Notes under the pieces: model-generated
Told to the model about the DNA's origin: nothing
Database searches by the model: none
What the model saw: the letters and a program-made list of their open reading frames with translations, nothing else
Translations under genes and position numbers: made by a program
Shown: positions 1-5,712 of the stretch, piece by piece
Layout: each line of letters starts with the position of its first letter
Position numbering within the stretch: position 1 is the stretch's first letter
NCBI GenBank assembly: GCA_900553645.1
Contig: USEE01000099.1
Span: 1 to 6,008 of the forward strand
DNA: 6,008 nucleotides
Origin: an uncultured Eubacteriales bacterium
GTDB lineage: Bacteria; Bacillota_A; Clostridia; Christensenellales; Aristaeellaceae
Reading direction: 5' to 3'

Positions 1-72
1 GGGGTGACAGGATTCGAACCTGCGGCCCCATGCTCCCAAAGCACGTGCGCTACCAGACTGCGCTACACCCCG
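1..72 (-). tRNA. tRNA-Pro(UGG), 3' end cut by window edge
   Basis: Read on the - strand the sequence folds as a standard cloverleaf. The acceptor strand CGGGGTG starts at 72, the D-stem is GCGC/GCGC, and the anticodon stem is CGTGC/GCATG around a 7-base loop TTTGGGA. The variable loop is short, and the T-arm GCAGG-TTCGAAT-CCTGT is followed by CACCCC. The anticodon is TGG (complement of 36-38), which reads CCA and, by wobble, other proline codons. The last acceptor base, the discriminator base and any encoded CCA lie outside the window, so the gene is incomplete here only because of the window edge. It is divergent from the yqfC operon and has its own promoter at 137-165. It delivers proline to the ribosome. 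Confidence 0.96.
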
Positions 73-136
73 CCGTTCCGTTCGGTGTTTTGCTTCCGTC
101 CGGCGTCCGGGACCGTTCATCCGGGCGACGAGATAT

Positions 137-165
137 ATATTACCATAGTCGGCGCGCGTTGTCAA
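137..165 (-). promoter_or_regulatory. Strong sigma-A type promoter of tRNA-Pro
   Basis: On the - strand a perfect -35 box TTGACA (160-165) is followed by a 17-base spacer and the -10 box TAATAT (137-142). The -10 is preceded by TGG, which gives an extended -10 (TGn) motif. Transcription would start near position 130, leaving a leader of about 58 bases before the mature tRNA 5' end at 72, to be removed by RNase P. The box match, spacing and position directly upstream of a tRNA make this a confident call. The local A+T richness stands out against the GC-rich surroundings. Confidence 0.88.
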
Positions 166-169
166 TACC

Positions 170-196
170 TTTTTCGGACTTTTTTGAACTTTTTTT
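170..196 (-). promoter_or_regulatory. Phased A-tracts / UP element of the tRNA-Pro promoter
   Basis: Three T-runs on the + strand (A-runs on the transcribed - strand) start at 170, 180 and 190 and are 5, 6 and 7 bases long, so they are spaced exactly one helical turn apart. With a start site near 130 they fall at about -40 to -44, -50 to -55 and -60 to -66. The first two cover the usual UP-element region bound by the RNA polymerase alpha C-terminal domains. Such elements are typical of stable-RNA promoters. The function is inferred from position and composition. Confidence 0.62.
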
Positions 197-308
197 GAGA
201 CTTGCGCATCTTTGGGCGCTGAAACCTTACTTTCGGCGATACTCCGCCGCGTTTTGGGGGTGCGGATACGCTCTTCGCCCGACTAAGCGCATTCCGTAAT
301 CATTTATG

Positions 309-336
309 CCTCTGCCGCATACTATGGCTGCGGAGG
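309..336 (+). promoter_or_regulatory. Hairpin covering the yqfC ribosome binding site
   Basis: CCTC (309-312) plus CGCA (316-319) can pair with TGCGGAGG (329-336), leaving a 3-base bulge (313-315) and a 9-base loop (320-328). A simpler 5-bp pairing CCGCA/TGCGG (315-319 with 329-333) is also possible. The 3' arm contains the GGAGG (332-336) that lies 8 bases before the yqfC ATG, so a transcript arriving from upstream could have this site masked. The rest of the 197-344 stretch shows no gene and no convincing housekeeping promoter reading toward yqfC. Confidence 0.35.
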
Positions 337-344
337 CGATTGCC

Positions 345-641
345 ATGAAGAAGTCCCGCGCCCGACCCCGTCGCCCTGCCCCGCGCCCGCTGGAGCTAAG
401 TGCCGGCGCGCAGCCGGGCGACGTGCGCCTGACCGCGTTTGCAAACGCGCGCGTATTTATAGAAAATCATTCCGGCATAATAGAATTCGACGACGCGCAT
501 GTGCGCGTGGCGGCGCGGCGCATGGCGCTGACCGTATCGGGTGAAGGGCTGATTATAGACGCGTGCGAGGCGCGCTCGATTGTGATACGCGGGCATATCG
601 CGCGCGTCGAGTGGGAAAGCCGGGGTGGCGCGCATGAATAG
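345..641 (+). CDS. yqfC: Sporulation protein YqfC (YabP/YqfC family)
   Basis: Encodes a 98-residue protein of the YabP/YqfC sporulation family; the B. subtilis protein is of similar size. The N-terminus (residues 1-16) is very basic and proline-rich. The family core follows: a strand-rich domain with the signature IENHSGIIEF at residues 39-48, then a region around ALTVSGEGLII and ending in IRGHIARVEW. There is no signal peptide or membrane segment. The ATG at 345 is chosen because a GGAGG sits 8 bases upstream; the in-frame ATG at 306 has no such site and would add 13 residues unlike the family. In B. subtilis yqfC belongs to the mother-cell sigma-E regulon, but its biochemical role is not established. 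The end overlaps the yqfD start, which suggests translational coupling. Confidence 0.9.
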   Translation: MKKSRARPRRPAPRPLELSAGAQPGDVRLTAFANARVFIENHSGIIEFDDAHVRVAARRMALTVSGEGLIIDACEARSIVIRGHIARVEWESRGGAHE

Positions 642-1782
642 GCGGCTTTTCGGCGTGCGGGCGCAGGTGCGCGGGCGGCGGCTGGAGCGGCTTATCGCGG
701 AGCTTAACCGGCGCGGCGTGCGCATATACGACATGCGGCGCGGCAGTCTGCGCGCGCTTGACTTTTGCATAAGGCGGCGAGATGTAAAGGCATTGCGCGC
801 GGCGTGCGGCGCGTTGGACGTGACTGTCGAAAGCCTTACGCCGCTGGGCGCGGACGGGGCGCTGGCGTTTTTGAAAAGGCGCATGGCGCTGCCAGTCAGC
901 GCGGCGGTGTGCGTGCTGATAATCGGTCTTATCGGCGCGCGGGTGTGGCGGGTCGAGGTGGACGCGCCCACGGCTGAACTGCGCGCGCAGGTCGAATATG
1001 CCTTAGGCGAGTTAGGCGCAAAGCCGGGCGCTATGAAATCGACGCTCGACCTGAAGTCCATCGAAAGCGCGATAACCTCCGGCGTGGAGGGCGTTAAGTT
1101 CTGTCAGGCGCGCGTGCGCGGCGTGGTATTTACGCTCACGGCGCAGCAGGTTTCGCCCGCGCCGGACGTGCTCAGCCTTACCCCGGCGGGCGGGCTGTAC
1201 GCGCGCTGCGACGCGGTTGTCGAGCGGGTGCAGGTGCTTTCCGGGCGGGCGGCAGTCAAGCGCGGCGACACGGTGCGCGCGGGCGATCTGCTGATCGCGG
1301 GCGAGGAGCGTGTGTCGAATGACGATAGCAGCGTGCCCGTGCGCGCGATTGGCGTGGTCACTGGGCGCGTGTGGTACGAGGGGCGCGCCGAAATCAACCT
1401 GAGCGACATCGAATTAAAGCGCACGGGCCGGGAGAGCGTCAGGCGCGTGATGCGGCTGTGGGACTATGAATTTGAGATAAGCAAGGGTGAGGAATTTGCG
1501 CTGTGCGACCGCGAAATCACGCGGCAGATGATCGGCGGGCTTTTTCTGCCGCTGTGCGTGGAAAGCGTGCGCACGTATGAAGTGACCGAAACAAACATAC
1601 AGCGCGATATAGCCGAAGCAAAGACGCTTACGGGCGAGAATGCGCGCCAAAACGCGGTAAAGAAATGCCCCGATAACGCGTTTGTCATTGACAAATGGAC
1701 AGAGTATAGTATCATAGAGGGTGATACCATTGAAGCACGGTATGTTATAGAAGCGGAAGAAACCATACAGTGCGGCGGGTAA
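634..1782 (+). CDS. yqfD: Sporulation protein YqfD, single-pass membrane protein
   Basis: Encodes about 382 residues, close to the B. subtilis YqfD length. A basic cytoplasmic N-terminal part (residues 1-85, with the opening RRLFGVRAQVRGRRLERLI) precedes one clear membrane segment at about 86-104 (ALPVSAAVCVLIIGLIGA). A large domain, presumably on the outer face, follows; it includes RGDTVRAGDLLIAGE and a hydrophilic C-terminal helix around ETNIQRDIAEAKTL. The start is uncertain: ATG at 634 overlaps the yqfC stop by 8 bases, while GTG at 625 would add three residues. Both have only weak G-rich sites upstream, and ATG is preferred. YqfC and YqfD are paired across spore formers and made in the mother cell; disruption affects sporulation, but the mechanism is not known. 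The last 100 bases contain an apparent promoter for phoH. Confidence 0.9.
   Translation: MNRRLFGVRAQVRGRRLERLIAELNRRGVRIYDMRRGSLRALDFCIRRRDVKALRAACGALDVTVESLTPLGADGALAFLKRRMALPVSAAVCVLIIGLIGARVWRVEVDAPTAELRAQVEYALGELGAKPGAMKSTLDLKSIESAITSGVEGVKFCQARVRGVVFTLTAQQVSPAPDVLSLTPAGGLYARCDAVVERVQVLSGRAAVKRGDTVRAGDLLIAGEERVSNDDSSVPVRAIGVVTGRVWYEGRAEINLSDIELKRTGRESVRRVMRLWDYEFEISKGEEFALCDREITRQMIGGLFLPLCVESVRTYEVTETNIQRDIAEAKTLTGENARQNAVKKCPDNAFVIDKWTEYSIIEGDTIEARYVIEAEETIQCGG
1688..1715 (+). promoter_or_regulatory. Putative housekeeping promoter for phoH operon inside yqfD
   Basis: A perfect -35 box TTGACA (1688-1693) is separated by 16 bases from TATCAT (1710-1715), which matches the -10 consensus at five of six positions. 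The segment is conspicuously A+T-rich within a GC-rich coding region. Transcription would start near 1722 and give a leader of about 230 bases before the phoH start at 1955. This would separate expression of phoH, pgpH, ybeY and cdd from the sporulation genes upstream. Confidence 0.55.
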
Positions 1783-1784
1783 CT

Positions 1785-1918
1785 CTGCGCAGGGATTTTT
1801 TCGGGTGAGGCGGGCTGAATCGGCCGTGTGTTTTTTAAGGTATACGGCGCTTCTCCGGCCAAGGCGATTTCAGCCTAAAGGCTTACCGTCTTAACGCGCC
1901 TGTGCCCCAACTGCGCAG
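1785..1918 (+). other. Structured untranslated region before phoH
   Basis: The 172-base gap between yqfD and phoH has no convincing ORF but several pairing options. The palindromic octamer CTGCGCAG occurs at both ends (1785-1792 and 1911-1918) and could close the whole region; two more pairs, GG 1793-1794 with CC 1907-1908, are possible across an AA bulge. Inside, AGGC (1862-1865) can pair with GCCT (1873-1876), while AGCC (1872-1875) can instead pair with GGCT (1880-1883), so these two hairpins exclude each other. GGCGC (1846-1850) can also pair with GCGCC (1896-1900). No known riboswitch or T-box signature is recognised. The arrangement resembles a regulated leader, but this is inference. 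Confidence 0.3.
1810..1836 (+). terminator. Possible weak intrinsic terminator or attenuator after yqfD
   Basis: GGCTG (1813-1817) pairs with CGGCC (1821-1825) around an AAT loop. The stem extends by C1811-G1826 and a G-U pair past one bulged G. A run of six T follows at 1831-1836 after a short spacer. The stem is short, contains G-U pairs and is not directly abutted by the T-run, so termination would be partial at best. It lies 28 bases past the yqfD stop, where a partial stop between the sporulation pair and phoH would make sense; it also lies inside the leader expected from the promoter at 1688-1715. Confidence 0.3.
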
Positions 1919-1954
1919 CCCTACCGAACCTTTTTGGAGGAGGCAGTTAAACAA

Positions 1955-2917
1955 GTGTCCGAATGCCAAAGGCAGATTGAGATTGAGTCGATGGAGCAGT
2001 TTGTTTCGCTGTTCGGCAATCTCGACGAAAACGTGGATATACTCAAGCAGGAGCTGGGCGTGAACATATTCGCGCGCGGCACCGAGCTGACCGTGAGCGG
2101 CGACGAGCAGGCCGTCGACACCGCCGTGAGCGTGGTGCAGAAGCTGCTCGGAATGCTGACGCGCGGCGAGCCGATCGACAGAAGCCGCATACGCTACGCC
2201 ATATCATTGGCGCGCGAGGGCAATATCGACCGCATCGAGGAAATCATGCAGGACGTGATCGCCATCACGTACCGCGGCAAGCAGGTCAAGTGCAAGACAC
2301 TGGGCCAGCGCCAGTATGTAAAGTCGGTCAAGGATAACCTCATGACATTCGCGGTCGGCCCGGCGGGCACCGGCAAGACCTACCTTGCGATAGCGATGGC
2401 GTTTGTCGCGCTGAAGAACAAGGAGGTCGAGCGCATAATCCTGACCCGTCCCGCGGTTGAGGCGGGCGAAAAGCTGGGCTTTTTGCCGGGCGATCTGGCG
2501 CAGAAGGTCGACCCGTACCTGAGGCCGCTGTACGACGCGCTGCACGACATGATGGGCGTGGAGGCTTACGCGCGGCTGGTGGAGCGCGGCGTTATCGAGG
2601 TCGCGCCGCTGGCATACATGCGCGGGCGCACGCTCAACGACGCGTTCATAATACTGGACGAGGCGCAGAACACCACCGGCGAGCAGATGAAGATGTTTTT
2701 GACCCGCATGGGCATGGGCTCGCGCGTAATCATAACCGGCGACATAACCCAGATCGACCTGCCCGCCGGGCGCAAGAGCGGCCTTGTCGAGGCGCTCGAG
2801 GTTTTGAAGAGCGTCGAGGGCATCGGCATAACCTACCTTACCCATCGCGACGTGGTACGTCACGAGCTTGTCCAGGCCATAGTCAAGGCCTATGAAAAGT
2901 TCGACAAGCGGAGGTGA
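1955..2917 (+). CDS. phoH: PhoH family P-loop ATPase (PhoH/YbeZ)
   Basis: Encodes 320 residues, the normal length for cellular PhoH proteins. An N-terminal region with a KH-like look (about 10-75, including LGVNIFARGTELTVSG) precedes the PhoH ATPase domain. Walker A is GPAGTGKT at 135-142, the conserved TRPAVEAGEKLGFLPGD follows at about 164-180, Walker B is FIILDEAQN at 231-239 (D235, E236), and a sensor-like TGD lies at 261-263. The GTG start at 1955 is chosen because GGAGGAGG (1936-1943) lies 11 bases upstream; the in-frame TTG at 1934 overlaps that site. The protein is a cytoplasmic nucleotidase linked to RNA metabolism. In other bacteria the homologue YbeZ works with YbeY, whose gene lies two positions downstream. 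The exact activity is not settled. Confidence 0.95.
   Translation: MSECQRQIEIESMEQFVSLFGNLDENVDILKQELGVNIFARGTELTVSGDEQAVDTAVSVVQKLLGMLTRGEPIDRSRIRYAISLAREGNIDRIEEIMQDVIAITYRGKQVKCKTLGQRQYVKSVKDNLMTFAVGPAGTGKTYLAIAMAFVALKNKEVERIILTRPAVEAGEKLGFLPGDLAQKVDPYLRPLYDALHDMMGVEAYARLVERGVIEVAPLAYMRGRTLNDAFIILDEAQNTTGEQMKMFLTRMGMGSRVIITGDITQIDLPAGRKSGLVEALEVLKSVEGIGITYLTHRDVVRHELVQAIVKAYEKFDKRR
2910..2917 (+). promoter_or_regulatory. Full-length Shine-Dalgarno of pgpH overlapping the phoH stop
   Basis: GGAGGTGA is an eight-base complement of the usual 16S rRNA 3' end (TCACCTCC), and its last three bases are the phoH stop codon TGA. It lies 7 bases before the ATG at 2925. This fixes that ATG as the pgpH start over the in-frame ATG at 2892, which lies inside phoH, and suggests that ribosomes finishing phoH can reinitiate on pgpH. 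Confidence 0.85.
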
Positions 2918-2924
2918 GCCATAC

Positions 2925-5204
2925 ATGGCACGCAAAGTAAAGTCCGGCGCGGCGGCGGCTCCACTGTTCGCCGCGCGCGAAAAGCTGCCCCGGCGCGACG
3001 CGATGCGGCTGCTTGCGCTGATGGCGGGCACGCTGTGCGCGATGATGGTGATTATGATAATCGCCGTCACGCCCGAGCGGCTGAATCTGAGCGCGGGCGA
3101 CATTGCGCCGCGCACGATAACCGCCACCAAGGACGTTGTGGACGAAATCACCACCAACAAGATGATACGGCTGGCCGAGCAGAACGCCACGGTCAGCTAC
3201 GCCAACGACAACGAGGCCGCCGCGCGCTCGCTGGAGAAAATCGACAACGCGTTCGACCGGCTGGACGAGGTGCGCGTATCGGCCGCGAACGCGATTGCGC
3301 TGCTTACCGCGTCGCTGGGCGACGGCAAGACGCCCTCGGACGCGCAGATAACCGAAACGCTGAGCGACGCGCAATTGCTGGGCGACGCGCGCCGGGCGCT
3401 GAGTCCGGTCGAATTGAGCGATACCCAATTGCGCACGCTTCAGCTTATGGACGCGGACAGGCTAAACGACCTGCGCGTAAGCACGGCGCGCGCGCTGCGC
3501 GTATCGTACGCCACCGGCATACAGCAGGGCAGCGAGACGACCACGCTCAATTCGCTCGAGGACACGCTCACGCGCATGTACGACTTTGACGCGACCGAGG
3601 CCTCCATCGCGCGCAATGCGGCCGAGCCGTATCTCGACCCCAGCCAGATAATCGACGAGGCGACCACCGCCGCCAACCGGCAGGCCGCGCGCGAGGCGGT
3701 GGAGCCCGTGGTATTCAAAAAAGGCCAGAACATCGTAGTCGCGGGCGAAGCCGTAACCCTGCCGCAGATAAGTATGCTGCAAAATCTGGGGCTTTTGGCG
3801 GACGACTCAATCGACATGATGATGTATCTGGGCATAGCGATACTGCTGGCGGTGCTGCTGTGCGTAATTGTGATGTACATATACTGCTTTGAAAGCGCGA
3901 TGCTGCGCGATTTCAAGAGCCTTTTGCTTATGTGCATAATCATGGTGGTATCGCTGACGGCGTCGCTGGTTGTGCGCGAGATCAACGTTAACATGATGCC
4001 GCTGGGGCTGTGCGCGCTTATGATGACGCTTTTGCTGAAACCCCGGCTGGCGATGACGGTCAACACGGTCATGGCGATACTGCTGGGACTTATATCGGCG
4101 GGCACTCAGAACGATCTGTCCAGTTATATGATGATAAACGTGATCGTATCCACGTTCATCAGCGGCACTCTGTGCATATACATGTCGCGCTGGCGTACCA
4201 ACCGCCTGGGCGTAATCAGCGCGGGCGTTGCGTCGGGCGTTGCGTCGATGATCTCGATGCTGGCGACCGGCTTTATCAACAACACCGACGTTACGGGCGT
4301 GGCCAGCCGCGCGACATGGGCGCTGGCGGGCGGCGCGCTGACGGCTATACTGTGTCTGGGATTCCAGCCGGTACTTGAGGCGGCGTTCAAGCTTATGACT
4401 CCCTCCAAGCTTATGGAACTGTCCAACCCGCAGCAGCCGCTTCTGCGCCGGCTGCTTCTGGAAGCGCCCGGCACTTACCATCACTCGATAATCGTGGCCA
4501 ACCTTGCGGAGGCGGCGGCAGACGCAATCGGCGCGAACGGGCTGCTGGCGCGCGTGGGCGCATATTATCACGATGTAGGCAAGCTCAAGCGCCCGCTGTA
4601 CTTCAAGGAAAACCAGATGGGCGACAACCCGCACGACCGCACCGACCCGCGCATAAGCACAGCGATACTGACGGCGCACCCGCGCGACGGCGTGATGATG
4701 GCGCAGAAGTACCGTATGCCGCAGCAGGTGTTGGACATAATCGCCCAGCACCACGGCGACACGCCGGTCGTGTACTTTTACAACAAAGCGATGAAAGCGT
4801 CGCCCGAGGAGCCGGTGGACATTGCCGACTTCCGCTACGACGGCCCCAAGCCGCAGACGTGCGAGGCGGCGATAGTTATGCTGGCCGACACGGTGGAGGC
4901 GGCCGCGCGCGCACTGCCCAACCCCACGCCCGAGCGCATAGACGAGCTTATCCGCTCGCTGGTCAAGGGCAAGACGGACGACCGGCAGCTGGACGAATGC
5001 ACGCTTACGTTCAGGCAGGTGGATACAATCTGCCGCGTATTTGAGCAGGTGCTTTCGGGCGTATTCCATCAGCGCATAGCCTATCCCAAGATAGACATAC
5101 CCAACCGCGGGCCGGTGGACATACCTGCGCCGTCGGCGGGACCGATTGCGGGCGCGCCGCCCGCCACGTCCTCAGGCGAGGACATTGGGGAGGCGATAAA
5201 GTGA
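2925..5204 (+). CDS. pgpH: Membrane HD-domain c-di-AMP phosphodiesterase PgpH (YqfF)
   Basis: Encodes 759 residues, somewhat longer than B. subtilis YqfF (about 711). Order: basic N-terminus, a membrane helix at about 27-47, an extracytoplasmic 7TMR-HDED domain of about 250 residues, seven membrane helices between about 298 and 484, then a cytoplasmic HD hydrolase domain. The metal-binding residues are all present: the HHS pair at 519-520, YYHDVGK with H549 and D550, TAHPRDG with H585, the QHHGD pair H609-H610, and D655 in MLADTVEA. Characterised homologues hydrolyse the second messenger c-di-AMP to pApA, affecting potassium and osmotic balance and cell-wall homeostasis. A proline- and glycine-rich tail follows the HD domain (about 723-759). 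The stop overlaps the ybeY start by four bases (GTGA). The intact active site makes an active enzyme likely. Confidence 0.95.
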   Translation: MARKVKSGAAAAPLFAAREKLPRRDAMRLLALMAGTLCAMMVIMIIAVTPERLNLSAGDIAPRTITATKDVVDEITTNKMIRLAEQNATVSYANDNEAAARSLEKIDNAFDRLDEVRVSAANAIALLTASLGDGKTPSDAQITETLSDAQLLGDARRALSPVELSDTQLRTLQLMDADRLNDLRVSTARALRVSYATGIQQGSETTTLNSLEDTLTRMYDFDATEASIARNAAEPYLDPSQIIDEATTAANRQAAREAVEPVVFKKGQNIVVAGEAVTLPQISMLQNLGLLADDSIDMMMYLGIAILLAVLLCVIVMYIYCFESAMLRDFKSLLLMCIIMVVSLTASLVVREINVNMMPLGLCALMMTLLLKPRLAMTVNTVMAILLGLISAGTQNDLSSYMMINVIVSTFISGTLCIYMSRWRTNRLGVISAGVASGVASMISMLATGFINNTDVTGVASRATWALAGGALTAILCLGFQPVLEAAFKLMTPSKLMELSNPQQPLLRRLLLEAPGTYHHSIIVANLAEAAADAIGANGLLARVGAYYHDVGKLKRPLYFKENQMGDNPHDRTDPRISTAILTAHPRDGVMMAQKYRMPQQVLDIIAQHHGDTPVVYFYNKAMKASPEEPVDIADFRYDGPKPQTCEAAIVMLADTVEAAARALPNPTPERIDELIRSLVKGKTDDRQLDECTLTFRQVDTICRVFEQVLSGVFHQRIAYPKIDIPNRGPVDIPAPSAGPIAGAPPATSSGEDIGEAIK

Positions 5205-5698
5205 GACTGAACATCGATTGCGAGATTGGCGAAATGCCTATTGGACTTGAGGACTTGCTTAACCGCGTAATGGCGGCGTGTCTGAAGGTAGAGGGCGTGC
5301 CCGAGAACTGTGCGGCGAACATGCTGATAACCGACGATGCGACGATACACGAGATCAACCGCGAGCAGCGGGGCGTTGACCGTGCAACGGACGTACTGAG
5401 CTTTCCGAGCATACAATACCCGGCGGGCACGACGGCGCGCGACAACATACGACTGCTGAGGCGGGAATACGACCCGGATGCGGGCGGATTATATTTAGGC
5501 GACATAGTAATTTCGCTGGAGCACGCGCGCGCGCAGGCGCTAGAGTTTGGGCACAGCGCGGAGCGGGAGATCGGGTATTTAACCGCGCACTCGCTCTTTC
5601 ACCTGATGGGTTACGATCACATGGTTGACAGCGACAAGGCCATAATGCGCGCGCGAGAGGAAGCGGCGCTGGCTTTGGTTGACTTAAAGCGGGAATAA
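5201..5698 (+). CDS. ybeY: Endoribonuclease / rRNA maturation factor YbeY
   Basis: Encodes 165 residues, a normal YbeY length. The metal-binding motif is H130-SLF-H134-LMGYD-H140, the family's three-histidine zinc site. The conserved stretch RATDVLSFP lies at 61-69, preceded by INREQRG, and GDIVIS at 100-105 completes the signature. YbeY is a cytoplasmic single-strand-specific RNase involved in 16S rRNA 3'-end maturation and ribosome quality control. The GTG start at 5201 has a strong GGGGAGG 7 bases upstream (5187-5193) and overlaps the pgpH stop as GTGA, so the two genes are probably translationally coupled. One small deviation: the residue after the first histidine is Ser, where most family members have Gly. 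Confidence 0.95.
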   Translation: MRLNIDCEIGEMPIGLEDLLNRVMAACLKVEGVPENCAANMLITDDATIHEINREQRGVDRATDVLSFPSIQYPAGTTARDNIRLLRREYDPDAGGLYLGDIVISLEHARAQALEFGHSAEREIGYLTAHSLFHLMGYDHMVDSDKAIMRAREEAALALVDLKRE

Positions 5699-5712
5699 GG
5701 AGGAAAATCGTC

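Noticed and set aside
30..299. An 89-codon + strand open frame between the tRNA and yqfC
   Set aside because: It begins inside the tRNA, runs through the tRNA promoter and A-tracts, and has no ribosome binding site or family resemblance.
306..344. Upstream ATG as an alternative yqfC start
   Set aside because: There is no Shine-Dalgarno before it, and the 13 extra residues do not resemble the family; the ATG at 345 has GGAGG at 8 bases.
396..1061. A 221-codon open frame on the - strand opposite yqfC and yqfD
   Set aside because: It is Arg/Ser/Ala-rich low-complexity translation opposite two recognisable family members.
2892..2924. Upstream ATG as an alternative pgpH start
   Set aside because: It lies inside phoH, whereas the ATG at 2925 has the eight-base Shine-Dalgarno GGAGGTGA at 7 bases.
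2204..3190. A 328-codon open frame on the - strand across phoH and the pgpH start
   Set aside because: It spans the junction of two well-supported genes, has no ribosome binding site that I can see and no recognisable motif; its composition fits an antisense artefact.
3807..5069. A 420-codon open frame on the - strand opposite pgpH
   Set aside because: It is antisense to a gene with a full set of HD-domain motifs, is extremely rich in Arg, His and Gln, and has no recognisable domain. This is the usual shadow of a GC-rich gene.
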